Numbered from the stretch's first letter, positions 9,171 through 18,990 are shown. The stretch is DNA of 64,000 nucleotides from Phymorhynchus buccinoides (GCA_017654935.2 CM065699.1:18480290-18544289), one strand, 5' to 3'. A program made the numbers and translations. Notes: generated by a model from the sequence alone, not told the origin.

Positions 9171-10485
9171 ACACCCTGGGTGTATTCAGAGAAACAACGG
9201 TGAGTCTTGACAAGCCAGTGGCCCACAGGGAGCTGATCGAGAGGCTGAACTGCCAGTGCAAGCCCACTTTTCCAGAATAGCTCACAGTAACCGTGTCTGT
9301 CTTGTGGGTGACCCAGGGTGTGTTGAAAGAAGAGGAGGTGATCCTGGACAAGCCCGGCTTTCCAAAATAGCAGTTGCCTTACCACATGTTCCTTTCCTTG
9401 TGACCCTGGGTGTGTTCAAGGAAGAGGAGGTGATCATGGACAAGCCCAGCTTTCCAAACTAGCAGCAGTATCTTGTTCCTATTCTTGCAGGTGACCCTGG
9501 GTGTGTTCAAGGAAGAGGAGGTGATCGTGGACAAGCCCAGCTTTCCAAACTAGCAGCAGTATCTTGTTCCTATTCTTGCAGGTGACCCTGGGTGTGTTCA
9601 AGGAAGAGGAGGTGATCGTGGACAAGCCCAGCTTTCCAAACTAGCAGCAGTATCTTGTTCCTATTCTTGCAGGTGACCCTGGGTGTGTTCAAGGAAGAGG
9701 AGGTGATCGTGGACAAGCCCAGCTTTCCAAACTAGCAGCAATATCTTGTTCCTATTCTTGCAGGTGACCCAGAGTGTGTTCAAAGAAGAGGAGGTGATCG
9801 TGGACAAGCCCAGCTTTCCAAACTAGCAGCAATATCTTGTTCCTATTCTTGCAGGTGACCCTGGGTGTGTTCAAGGAAGAGGAGGTGATCGTGGACAAGC
9901 CCAGCTTTCCAAACTAGAAGCAATATCTTGCATGTTCCTATTCTTCCAGGTGACCCAGGTGTGTTCAAAGAAGAGGAGGTGATCGTGGACAAGCCCAGCT
10001 TTCCAAAATAGCAGCAATATATTGCTTGTTCCTATTCTTGCAGGTGACCCTGGGTGTGTTCAAGGAAGAGGAGGTGATCCTGGACAAGCCCAGCTTTAAA
10101 AAGTAGCTGTTAGCATGATCCTTTACTTGTGACCCAGGGTGTGTTCAAAGAAGAGGAGGTGATCGTGGACAAGGCCAGCTTTCCAAACTAGCAGCAATAT
10201 CTTGTTCCTATTCTTGCAGGTGACCCTGGGTGTGTTCGAAGCAAGGTGATCGTGGACAAGCCCAGCTTTCCCTAGCAGCTATCTTGTTCCTATTCTTGCA
10301 GGTGACCCTGTGTGTTTTCAAGGAAGAGGAGGTGATCGTGGACAAGCCCAGCTTTCCAAAATAGCAGTATCTTGTTCCTATTCCTTCCTTCCCTGGGTGT
10401 GTTGAAGGAAGAGGAGGTGATCGTGGACAAGCCCAGCTTTCCAAAATAGCAGCAATATTGAGCAAGCTTGTTCCTATTCTTGCAG
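9171..10485 (+). repeat. Exon 6-derived array: one long and about thirteen short acceptor-bearing units
   Basis: The first unit (9171-9272) is a diverged longer copy of the exon 6 start, reaching the ELIERLNCQCKP equivalent and then TTTTCCAGAATAG. About thirteen ~91-bp units follow (starts near 9310, 9401, 9492, 9583, 9674, 9764, 9856, 9950, 10043, 10130, 10219, 10302, 10391). Most have a ctattcttgcag acceptor, then gtgaccctgggtgtgttc, gtggacaagccc, agctttccaaa and TAG. Read in the exon 6 frame, each encodes VTLGVFKEEEVIVDKPSFP and then a stop. The real exon 6 is the last in line. Confidence 0.93.
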
Positions 10486-10688
10486 GTGACCCTGGGTGTG
10501 TTCAAGGGAGAGGAGGTGATCCTGGACAAGCCGGTGGCCCCCAGTGAGCTGATAGAGATCCTGTACCGCCAGTGCAAGCCCTACGACATCCGGCAGGCCG
10601 TGCTGCAGCAGGAGATCATCCTGGCCATCGGCAAGCTCATCGTCTTCGCCCCCTGCCTCTTTGACGGCATTTTGAAGATCCGCATCGG
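10486..10688 (+). CDS. PHKB: PHKB exon 6
   Basis: A 203-nt exon with acceptor CTATTCTTGCAG (shared with the upstream decoys) and donor GTGAGT at 10689. It starts in phase 0 and ends two bases into a Gly codon. The product begins VTLGVFKGEEVILDKP and includes the IRQAVLQQEIILAIGKLI segment, ending in FDGILKIRIG. It matches the PHKB landmarks VTLG-F--EE, REAVIQQEL, and the invariant G-LKIRIG that continues into exon 7. It differs from the decoy units in having GGAGAG and an open frame after DKP. Confidence 0.95.
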
Positions 10689-10732
10689 GTGAGTATAACA
10701 AGCCTTTGTTTATTGTTCTTTCCTTCCTTCCT

Positions 10733-11165
10733 TGCAAGCTTGAAGGAAAATTAGGACTAGATTGAGCAAGCTTGAAGGAAAATTAGGACTAGATTGAGCA
10801 AGCTTGAAGGACAATTAGGACTAGATTGAGCAAGCTTGAAGGAAATTTAGGACTAGATTGAGCAAGCTTGAAGGAAAATTAGGACTAGATTGAGCAGGCT
10901 TGTAGGAAAATTAAGACTAGATTGAGCAAGCTTGAAGGAAAATTAGGACTAGATTGAGCAAGCTTGAAGGAAAATTAGGACTAGATTGAGCAAGCTTGAA
11001 GGAAAATTAGGACTAGATTGAGCAAGCTTGAAGGAAAATTAGGACTAGATTGAGCAAGCTTGAAGGAAAATTAGGACTAGATTGAGCAAGCTTGAAGGAA
11101 AAATTAAGACTAGATTGAGCAGGCTTATTTAAAGGAAAATTAGGACTAGATTGAGCAGGCTTAAA
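10733..11165. repeat. 32-bp minisatellite in intron 6
   Basis: About thirteen units of gattgagcaagcttgaaggaaaattaggacta. They vary by point changes (gcaggctt, aattaagact) and the last units are slightly longer. The seed gagcaagcttg also occurs just before exon 6 at 10459-10470, so the array probably began as a copy of that pre-acceptor segment. The minus-strand ORF over it is an artefact. Confidence 0.9.
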
Positions 11166-11634
11166 GTTGTTTTTTCGTCTGACAAGAACAAGAGATCTTC
11201 CAGGCCATCGGAAGCTCATTGTCTTCACTCCCATAAGTCTTTGAAGGCATTTTAAAGATAGATACACATCAGGTGAGAAACACTCCGCTTTTTTTTTTCC
11301 TGCTTTCTTTCTTTTTAGACTTCATAACTGGAACTAAACTTATTGAGCATGCTCTGTGTGTGTGTGTGTGTGTCTCTTTCTCTCTCTCTCAGTTTCTGTG
11401 AGAGAAACTTGGAACTAGAGAGAGAGAGAGAGTGCACATGCACATCATGTAGACATGTATTTGTTCAGATGCGCTTCCTGTTTGTATTCATTTTTTCCAT
11501 TTGTTTTTCATTTTTCTATTCTATTTTTGTTTTTCTTTTCACCAAGGACAGACTGGAAGAATAGGCTTTGCGTAAAATCATAATCCTTGTTAAAAGTTTT
11601 TTCAAGTGTTCAGTGTCTCTCTGTGTGTGTTCAG
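11166..11634. other. End of intron 6, with a faint exon 6-end relic
   Basis: About 11195-11275 (ttccaggccatcggaagctcattgtcttc ... ggcattttaaagatagatacacatcaggtgag) closely resembles the last ~80 nt of exon 6 with its donor. It is damaged by deletions, so it is a decayed partial exon 6 duplicate. GT and CT microsatellites follow (11355-11390), then T-rich sequence to the exon 7 acceptor. Confidence 0.65.
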
Positions 11635-11772
11635 GTGGATCCTGCAGGCCATGGTGGTGGAGATGGAGAACATGGAGGGTCACTTTGTGGACATCCACTC
11701 CCTGTCCCCACACCAGGTGAAGGAGGTCCTCTACAACGTGCTCACCCTCAACACCCGGGAGGCTCACAGAAG
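11635..11772 (+). CDS. PHKB: PHKB exon 7
   Basis: A 138-nt exon with acceptor GTGTTCAG and donor GTCAGT at 11773. It completes the Gly codon and continues WILQAMVVEMENMEGHFV, then LSPHQVKEVLYNVLTLN. It matches PHKB: RIGWII-AM--E in front, then a YQLSPSEVKQLL-type motif. It ends two bases into an Arg codon. The donor GTCAGT is weaker than the others. The exon end is the source of the array at 11816-12445. Confidence 0.93.
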
Positions 11773-11815
11773 GTCAGTATATCTCTTTGTGTGTCTGTGT
11801 GTTTGTCTGTTTGTG

Positions 11816-12445
11816 TCACCCACCCTCAACACCAGGGAGGCTCACCATCAGTGCATCTGTCTGTCTGTTTGTGTCACCCACCCTCAACACCAGGGAGGCT
11901 CACCATCAGTGCATCTGTCTGTCTGTTTGTATGTTTGTGTCACCCACCCTCAACACCAGGGAGGCTCACCATCAGTGCATCTGTCTGTCTGTTTGTGTCA
12001 CCCACCCTCAACACCAGGGAGGCTCACCATCAGTGCATCTGTCTGTCTGTTTGTATGTTTGTGTCACCCACCCTCAACACCAGGGAGGCTCACCATCAGT
12101 GCATCTGTCTGTCTGTTTGTGTCACCCACCCTCAACACCAGGGAGGCTCACCATCAGTGCATCTGTCTGTGTGTTTGTCTGTTTGTGTCACCCACCCTCA
12201 ACACCAGGGAGGCTCACCATCAGTGCATCTGTCTGTGTGTTTGTCTGTTTGTGTCACCCACCCTCAACACCAGGGAGGCTCACCATCAGTGCATCTGTCT
12301 GTCTGTTTGTATGTTTGTGTCACCCACCCTCAACACCAGGGAGGCTCACCATCAGTGCATCTGTGTCTGTTTGTCTGTGTGTTTGTCTGTTTGTGTCACC
12401 CACCCTCAACACCAGGGAGGCTCACCATCAGTGCATCTGCGTGTC
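11816..12445 (+). repeat. Ten units derived from exon 7 3' edge
   Basis: About ten units of 57-75 bp starting cacccaccctcaacacc, followed by agggaggctcaccatcagtgc and a (tctg)n tail. They start near 11818, 11872, 11939, 11996, 12063, 12120, 12186, 12252, 12318 and 12393. They derive from the last ~35 nt of exon 7 (ctcaccctcaacacccgggaggctcac) plus downstream gtctgt sequence. The donor is lost: agaaggtcag became catcagtgc. The three long overlapping + strand ORFs with TLNTREAHHQ repeats are artefacts of the array. Confidence 0.9.
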
Positions 12446-12552
12446 TGCGTGTCTGTGTGTCTATATGTGTAACTGTGTGTGTTAGTTTTTGTGCATTTTT
12501 CTTTCTCTGTGTGTCTGTGTCCATGTGTCTGTGTTGTTTGTATTGTTTCCTC

Positions 12553-13632
12553 TCAGCGTATGTCTGCAACGATATCTCTTCCAGAAACTCTTACAGTTGG
12601 CAATGCTTGTGTTCAGTTTTCTAAGTCAGCAAAGAATCTCGGAGTTACCCTCGATTCAAATCTTACAATGCATAAACAGGTTATTAATCTCATACGTTCC
12701 ATCAATTATGAGCTCAGACGAATCAGTGCTGTTCGACACTTTCTGTCTGTTGCAGCCACGAAAACTCTTATTTCTGCCTTTATTCTTTCCCGCATTGACT
12801 ATTGCAACTCTCTTCTCTGTGGCTGTCCTAAGTATCTCCTGCAACGTGTTCAAAAACTGCAAAACAGTGCAGCACGCCTCACTCTCAAGATTCCACGTTC
12901 TGATCATATAACACCTCATCTTCGTAACTTGCACTGGCTTCCAGTAGAGGCTAGAATCAAGTATAAAATAGCTTGCCTTTGTTTCGGTGCTGTTCACTCC
13001 TCTGGTCCCGTCTATCTCTCCGAACTAGTAACTGTCTACTTACCTGCTCGCTCCCTACGTTCTTCCTCTGACTGCTGCACACTCAAGGTTCCTCGGGTCC
13101 ACACGAAATCGTTTGGTGAACGATCCTTCTACTATTTAGCACCTCACTTATGGAATTCCCTCCCACAACATGTCCGCTCATCTGACTCTATTTCCGCCTT
13201 TCGCTCTGCCCTTAAAACTCACTTGTTTCGGACATATTATGATTGATTAGTGTTTTGTGTGTGAGGTGTGTGTGTGTGTGTGTGTGTGTGTGTAAGGGGG
13301 GGGGGGGGTCCGTTTTATTGCAGAAATCTTGTAAAAAATGTATTTACAATTATTTTATTATTCGTATTTTGTATGTAGAATGTCTACGTCTTGTAAACTT
13401 TAAATGCTTGTAAATGAGGTAGAAGGGTATTTTTGTTTTTGCAAAATTTGTCTATTATAATTAGTCATGTAATTGGTATGTCGATGGCAGTATGATTTTA
13501 TTTCAAGTTGCAGTATTGTATTCAAACTTGATTGGGAATGTGAATGTGGTCTCTATGTTTCTTCTTAGAATGTTCATGTTGTAACTATTTTACTTGTATA
13601 ATTAATTGTGTGCGAATGTGCGTGTGCGCATG

Positions 13633-13684
<52 letters not shown>

Positions 13685-13853
13685 TAAGGAAGTAAGAGAA
13701 CGTTGTGTGTAGGCATCGTGCTTATTTTACTTTCTAATGATTAATTATTTGTTTGCCTTTAAATTTAATGTTCTTGTTATCAATGTAAAGCGCACTGAGC
13801 TCATGTGAGAAAGAGCGCTATATAAATTCCCATTATTATTATTATTATTATAT
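12553..13853 (+). mobile_element. 5'-truncated L2/CR1-group LINE with RT C-terminal ORF
   Basis: An open frame to 13246 encodes the C-terminal part of a non-LTR reverse transcriptase. It has KNLGVTLDSNLTM, LSRIDYCNSLLCG, LQNSAARL, the HITPHLRNLHWLPVEARI block and a final APHLWNSLP ... LKTHLF segment, all typical of L2/CR1-type ORF2 ends. The 5' end is truncated, so endonuclease and RT catalytic motifs are missing. A UTR with two GT microsatellites follows, then the gtaaagcgcactgagc ... gcgctatataaat terminus and an (att)n tail at about 13834-13853. It inserted at the downstream end of the exon 7-derived array. Confidence 0.85.
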
Positions 13854-14541
13854 CTGTATGCATTTGTCTGTGTGTGTATGTGTGTGTGTGTGTGTGTTAA
13901 TCTGTGTATGTGTGCTTGTTCATGAAAAATCCAATCTGACACATCCTTCAAAATCCCTATTATCGTCCGAGATACCATCCAACAGATGCCATAACCCTTC
14001 ATCGGACATAAAAATCATCATTGTAGAGCTGAAAATGCCACAATTCTACGAGTTTTTACACACACAAAAAGTGCAAACACAACAACAGGAAGTCGCACAA
14101 ACGGAACTTCGCTGATTTGAAAGGGGAGCCTACTCTCGTTTATGACTGCAGCAATGGCGGTTGGCAAGCGTTCACCAGACATGTACAGGCTTCAAAATTG
14201 GACTTCCTTTTGCCAGGTTTGTATCACCTTATAAACAAGGGCATCTTTTTTTTTCTTTTCTTTTTCTCAGATTTTTCTTGAAAATTGCTCAATTCGGCTT
14301 ATGCACACAAGTGCCTAATGATCCGAAAAATACGGCAGCTGTAGTATTAAAGTTTTATTTCAACTATTTTTCGAAGCACAATGCTGGCTGAATTCCTTTC
14401 ATTTTACAGAGTGTTGTGTGCATTCTATTAATATCTACTCACAGAGACACGTTTCTGCTGAAAATTCGGGCTGCTCCCACCTGGAGAGCGTGTCGCTGCC
14501 AGTGCAGTGCCTCCCATGTTTTGCTTTGGCGTTTGTTGCAG
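13854..14541. other. Rest of intron 7, SINE-like block before exon 8
   Basis: A GT microsatellite (13868-13898) is followed by unique-looking sequence. From about 14180 this matches the start of the second contig (about 34650 on). About 14440-14500 (cagagacacgtttctgctgaaaattcgggctgctcccacctggagagcg) is related to the SINE tail module at 20390-20430 and to 14728-14775. No gene. Confidence 0.5.
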
Positions 14542-14671
14542 AACCCCTTTTCAGAAGCGCCAGCTGGATGGGGCCCTGAACCGCGTGCCCAAAGACTTCT
14601 ACCCCCGCATCTGGAAGATCCTAGAGCGCACCCCCCATGGAATCAAAGTGGCCGGCCTCTACTTGCCGCAG
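14542..14671 (+). CDS. PHKB: PHKB exon 8 (primary copy)
   Basis: A 130-nt exon with acceptor GTTTGTTGCAG and donor GTAGGC at 14672. Its first base completes Arg and it ends in phase 0. It encodes [20 protein letters not shown], then [12 protein letters not shown] and VAGLYLPQ. This matches the PHKB pattern RRQ-DG-LNR-P--FY-R-W-ILERTP-GI-VAG--LPQ. An internal TTTTCAG (14549-14555) would be out of frame, which supports the upstream acceptor. A damaged second copy is at about 36049-36183. Confidence 0.93.
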
Positions 14672-14772
14672 GTAGGCCTGGAAAATTGCATTCATTTGGT
14701 GTTTTGGGTATTTTGGTATATTCTGGTCACAGAGATGTATCTGTGAATTGCGGGCTGCTCTCCCCCGGAGAG

Positions 14773-15160
14773 CGCAACACCGCAAGCGCAACGCCGCATG
14801 CGCAACGCCGCAAGCGCAACGCCGCAAGCGCAACGCCGCAAGCGCAACGCCGCAAGCGCAACGCCGCAAGCGCAACGCCGCAAGCGCAACGCCGCAAGCG
14901 CAACGCCGCAAGCGCAACGCCGCAAGCGCAACGCCGCAAGCGCAACGCCGCAAGCGCAACGCCGCAAGCGCAACGCCGCAAGCGCAACGCCGCAAGCGCA
15001 ACGCCGCAAGCGCAACGCCGCAAGCGCAACGCCGCAAGCGCAACGCCGCAAGCGCAACGCCGCAAGCGCAACGCCGCAAGCGCAACGCCGCAAGCGCAAC
15101 GCCGCAAGCGCAACGCCGCAAGCGCAACGCCGCAAGCGCAACGCCGCAAGCGCAACGCCT
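14773..15160. repeat. 14-bp GC-rich array (cgcaacgccgcaag)n
   Basis: About 27 near-perfect units of cgcaacgccgcaag, with early variants (aacacc, gcatgc). Because the period is 14 and no stop occurs in any frame, several frames on both strands stay open (KRNAASATPQAQRR and LRRCACGVALAA repeats). None is a plausible gene. The second contig has only about one and a half units (36289-36310) in the same context. Confidence 0.95.
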
Positions 15161-16144
15161 ACCCATTTTTGGGGGGGAGGGGAGGGGGGCAGTATTAGTT
15201 AGTATTTTGTGTCTGTAATTGCATTTCAAGTGGTTTGATGTTTTTCAGTAGTGTCGTGTTTCCGTTATGTTGTTGCACCTGACATGAATTTCTCTGTCTT
15301 GAAATAAAGTATATTGGATGTGGATCTATCTCAGCTTGGACATTTTGATTCAGTTTATCCATGTTCGGCTCCATGTTATATCTCACTCTATCTTTGTCTC
15401 TCTTCCTAACTCACTAGATGATTTATATGTTTGAAAGTAAAGAGTGAGAGTAGATATGTTTTGAAGATGCTTTTTTATGGTGTAAGTTGAAAGTAAAGAG
15501 TGAGAGTAGATCTGTTTCAAAGACTGAAGATGTTATTGTATGTTGAAAGTAAAGAATGAGAGTCTTTAAAAAAACCATACATGTTCTGGGGAGCTGTCAG
15601 TGGACGGTCATGGTGGCACCCTCAGAGGAGGACCTCACTCATGCTGGCTCCGCGACTAAGAGAATAGTGTCGTCAATAAGGGGCTTAGTAGGTGGTGTCC
15701 TGAACAGGCTCCGCTGAACTCCACCGAAGTGACTCAGCAGCAGTGCAGTGTCTCCTCGGTTGGTTGCCTCCTGACGGTCTAACATAGATTCGCTCCCCTT
15801 GGACTGCTGGTCTCGGATTCTGCGACCTGAACAAGCCAGGGTGTAGCTGCGAATTGGGATTCGGAATGAGCGGTGTGGGAGCAACGCCAGAAGATGGGAC
15901 AGAAAACCCCACACAAAAAAACCATAACAATTCATACTCTTTTTTTTTTTACTATAACGCGATACTTTTTTTTTCAGACTGAGAGTCCTGTGCCTTATCA
16001 TATGACTTATGACAAGTAAGAAAATATAAGAACAAAATCTGAAGTTTGTGTCAAATTTGGGTGGTGCGCCTTATAATCAGGTGCGCAAATAGTCAGAAAA
16101 ATGCTGCCATTAGTGGTGATCATTCTAATTCTTTTTTCTTGTAG
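15161..16144. other. Intron 8: unique and dispersed-repeat sequence
   Basis: Three spaced copies of gaaagtaaagagtgagag (about 15434, 15488, 15545). From 15588 to about 15910 there is a dispersed block also present at 36755-37575. A decayed MITE of the 20194-20347 family lies at about 15945-16105. No gene recognised. Confidence 0.5.
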
Positions 16145-16252
16145 ACTCCCACGCTGGCGGACATGACGGTGAATGAACTGAACTTTGCCCTGCTGGTGGA
16201 GCAGATGCTGTGTCGAGTGGCCGACCCCGTCAACCGCCAGGGCATTGTGGAG
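16145..16252 (+). CDS. PHKB: PHKB exon 9 (primary copy)
   Basis: A 108-nt (36-codon) phase 0/0 exon with acceptor TTTCTTGTAG and donor GTCACC at 16253. It encodes TPTLADMTVNELNFALLVEQ, then VADPVNRQGIVE. This matches the PHKB pattern PTL-DMT--E-NF-LLVE, with a basic Arg-Gln before IVVE. The GTCACC donor is weak and is followed by ACC. A perfect second copy lies at 37839-37946. Confidence 0.92.
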
Positions 16253-16366
16253 GTCACCACCCTCTTACTTGACTTTTTTGTACTCCAGTCCCCCGTAGTA
16301 ATAATGATAATAAAGACATTTGTAGAGCGCACATTCTAGACGAACTACTCATGGCGCTTTATTTAA

Positions 16367-16604
16367 CCCTTTCATCGCCACTGTCGCCTCTTGGCACCAC
16401 AATGATTTAACACCCATGTCACTGAAAGGCATCAGATGAGGGTCTGGTATCCAATGACCTTATGTTCTTACTTTTGGGAGGTAAGGACAGGCCCTATTTT
16501 ATGCATGTCATAGAGGAATCCCCAATATTGCAGACAGAATCTTTTCTCTACCCAGGTAAGTTTAATGGAAATTTTTAGCTAAAAAATGGCTGGCGTTGAA
16601 AGGG
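16367..16604. mobile_element. piggyBac-like MITE copy 2
   Basis: Preceded by TTAA (16363-16366), with ends CCCTTTCATCGCC and GGCGTTGAAAGGG followed by TCAA. It has the same internal landmarks as the copy at 7091. Its counterpart in the second contig (38063-38309) has an intact TTAA on both sides but many small indels. Confidence 0.82.
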
Positions 16605-17030
16605 TCAACAAAACTAAAATTCACTCCACATGCAAGATTACATCATACGCATTAAACATACTCAGACGCGCTCACATTTCCACCATCACCCCCAAGGCAA
16701 AACATACTCATAGATATACAAACATGCACACGCATATATACACATTGGTATACACAAACACACTCACATTAACGCACGCAAACACACGCACACGCACACA
16801 CAGGGTCGATCATAGCAGCAGTCGATCACAATTTCACTTTCTTACGGAGCTCCCACCATCCGTGCCTGTCAAGCGTGGCTTCAAACTCACTAATAGTAGT
16901 AGTAGTAGTAGTAGTGATAAGAGCTTGATATGGGCCTCGCGGCCCTTGTATGCCCTATCATTCTTCTTATATCTTGAGTTTTTATTTGAGTATTTGATAA
17001 AGGTCAAGATGTGCCACCCCCCCTACATAT

Positions 17031-17354
17031 CTCGGTTAATTGTATTTTTCCGTTATTGCCTTTCTTACCATACATAAAGCTGTATTTTAGGAACATTTTT
17101 AGCTAATAACCTTTTTGGAATACTAACCCTAGCCGTAAGCCTAATTCTACCCCCCACCCTATAAGACGGAAAGACGCAACGAACCACAACTGTGACAAAT
17201 CGCGGTGTACTGCAGTACATAGTGGGGGTTAGGTTTAGGGCTAGGGTTAGGGATAGGGTTAGTATTCCAAAAAGGTTATTAGCTAAAAATGTTCCTAAAA
17301 TACAGCTTTATGTATGGTAAGAAAGGCAAAAACGGAAAAATAGAATTAACCGAG
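17031..17354. mobile_element. Fold-back MITE with ~125-bp inverted arms
   Basis: The arm beginning ctcggttaat at 17031 runs to about 17155. It is repeated inverted over about 17222-17354, ending attaaccgag. The centre (about 17160-17220) is unique. The arms are nearly perfect, with small differences such as ccgtaagcc against gggctaggg. No ORF. The right arm contains several ttaggg-like repeats. A second copy is at 38749-39072. Confidence 0.85.
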
Positions 17355-17436
17355 TATTTGTATTGGTGGTTTGCAATAATTTTCCTATGCTACAAATAAA
17401 GAAATAGGAATGGCCAATATTTTTGTTGTCAAATTT

Positions 17437-17732
17437 CTTATAAAACAATGTTCATAAATGGTTCTTTATCCAGAAGATTTTTAAACATATTAGTACTTGG
17501 TGCAAACTTAATGTTACATGGTGAACAATTCCAAAATTGAACAACTCTGTTAGAAAACGAAAATTTTCGAATGTTAGTCTTAGAATGCTTTTGAAAGAAC
17601 TTCCCATCACTATTCCTAGTTTTATCTACTGAACTTAACACAAAACATTCTTGTAAATCAATCTCTTCTATATGGTTAAAAATATTATATACTTGAATGA
17701 GATCACCTCTCTGAATAGCTATACCGAATCAC
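17437..17732 (-). mobile_element. LINE reverse-transcriptase C-terminal relic
   Basis: Read on the minus strand, one open frame encodes AIQRGDLIQVYNIFNHIEEI, then the VLSSVDKTRNSDGKFF, RKFSFSNRVVQFWN and FKNLLDK segments before a stop. The RGDLI-VY-I and FS-RVV--WN-LP patterns are hallmarks of the C terminus of Jockey/CR1-like RT proteins. Only the last ~98 codons remain. A near-identical copy is at 39146-39450. Confidence 0.75.
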
Positions 17733-18106
17733 TTTGAGTATACAGCAAACAAACAACTACACGACAAGTGCAAAGTGACGTTATTTTATTCACAAGAGAC
17801 AAAACAAAACTACTGGATATTTCGGCGAATGCGCCTTTATCAACACAGACAAACAATTAAACAGCAAACATCAAATATAGCAAAAGGAGCAAAAAGTAGG
17901 CAACAGAAGGAGCAAAAAACCATCAAGATCAAAATAAAAACAATACTTCCCCTCTACAGTCCAATGTGTTTTTTAAAATAAAATAAAATTTTAAAATTAA
18001 AAAAAAAAATCGTTGCAGTCTGTTTCATTTTTTTGTTGCTCACTTTGAGTAGTATAAAAACCCGATGAAACATTATTTAAGTGTATTATAAATGTTCAGA
18101 CAACTG

Positions 18107-18132
18107 ATCGCTTCTCAGCCTTTTGGCTAAGA
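18107..18132 (+). other. U2 snRNA 5'-end-like fragment
   Basis: Twenty-six bases starting atcgcttctcagcctttt match the first 26 nt of U2 snRNA (stem-loop I) with one change as I recall that RNA (cag for cgg). The match stops abruptly at agaca; the branch-point-pairing region and the rest of U2 are absent. It is therefore a short relic or the head of an snRNA-derived repeat, not a working U2 gene. The segment is missing in the second contig, where an LTR element sits instead. Confidence 0.6.
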
Positions 18133-18545
18133 CAGTGATTCAGGAACATAAATTTTTGTTTATACCTGGTTGGTTTGTTCAGCCCGTCGTACATGGCGAA
18201 AGCCGATACGCAACGTTAAACTGAACTTCCATCCTATTTAAGTGCAGCGGAAATCTGATAAGTCAACATTGAAAGTACTGAAATGTCATATTGAGACAGT
18301 CGATATTTTCAGATGAAAAGAAATGTTTTGCAACGAGAAGGGGTAAACTGGGACCCAGAAATGATTGCGATTTATCCTAATTTTTTGGTGGTACCCGTTC
18401 TTGAGTGAGCTGATTTCCACTCTACTACTGAGTACCTCAACTACTTGTACTATTACTATAGAATGGAACCTCCCTTATAAGACCTATTATAAGACACCCT
18501 CCCACATAAGACTTACTTCTCCGAGACATTGCCCTTCTTTGTAAG

Positions 18546-18814
18546 TACAGTGGAACCTCCATTATAAGACCTCCCATTATAAGACTCCCTTCCCATATAA
18601 GACCTACTTCTCTGAGACATTGCCCTTCTTTGTAAGTATTAAAATTACCTCTCTTATAAGACCCCTGCCTTATAAGATCTCACTTTGGATGATTTTTGAA
18701 GGTCTTATATGGGAGGTTCCACGGTGTTAAAATTACCTCCCTTATAAAACCCCTCACTTATAAGACATCAGTTCGGATGATTTTTGAAGGTCTTATAAGG
18801 GAGGTTCCACTGTA
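18546..18814. mobile_element. Tigger/pogo-like MITE
   Basis: Inverted ends TACAGTGGAACCTCC ... GGAGGTTCCACTGTA, starting and ending in TA, with cttataagacc repeats and a ggatgatttttgaagg block twice inside. CAGTGGAACCTC-type ends with TA target sites resemble pogo/Tigger elements. A partial extra arm lies at about 18463-18480. Another family member is at 21572-21968. Second-contig copy: 46381-46649. Confidence 0.75.
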
Positions 18815-18915
18815 ATTATTATTCTGTGTGAATTGTAAGTTTTATTTTTTGTTGTTGATAGACCCGTGTGAACTGTCCAATCTCTGGTATACAATGATGC
18901 TGTGGTTGTGTGCAG

Positions 18916-18990
18916 ACGGTGATGGTGGTCTCCACCATCCTGGAACGAAACCCAGAGCTGACCTTTGACCAGGCGGTCATGCTGGATTCG
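18916..18990 (+). CDS. PHKB: PHKB exon 10 (primary copy)
   Basis: A 75-nt (25-codon) phase 0/0 exon with acceptor TTGTGTGCAG and donor GTGCGG at 18991. It encodes TVMVVSTILERNPELTFDQA followed by VMLDS. It matches the PHKB LMVVSIVLERNPELEF motif. The donor was placed at TCG/GTGCGG because this restores the frame into exon 11 and the PHKB alignment; the splice site is non-optimal. An identical copy is at 46751-46825. Confidence 0.9.

Larger units (their letters stand above)
16253..18915. other. Intron 9: MITEs, fold-back element, LINE relic, U2-like fragment
   Basis: No gene apart from transposon relics. In order: an L2-type tail (about 16290-16360), a piggyBac-like MITE (16367-16604), a CA-rich stretch (16690-16800), an (agt)n run near 16900, a fold-back element (17031-17354), a minus-strand LINE end (17437-17732), AT-rich sequence, a U2-like fragment (18107-18132), and a cluster of cttataagacc repeats including a Tigger/pogo-like MITE (18546-18814). 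Confidence 0.6.

Noticed and set aside
11587..12624. 345-, 288- and 232-codon ORFs with HHQCICLSV / TLNTREAH repeats
   Set aside because: They are readings of the exon 7-derived array in three frames and have no independent protein similarity.
14416..15229. Long ORFs (up to 260 codons) on both strands over the 14-bp array
   Set aside because: All consist of KRNAASATPQAQRR or LRRCACGVALAA repeats from a stop-free 14-bp unit. The other copy has almost no array, so they are not genes.
17222..17265. Telomere-like ttaggg repeats (also 38940-38985)
   Set aside because: Only a few imperfect units, inside one arm of a fold-back MITE; the other arm carries the complement, so it is part of the element and not an interstitial telomere.
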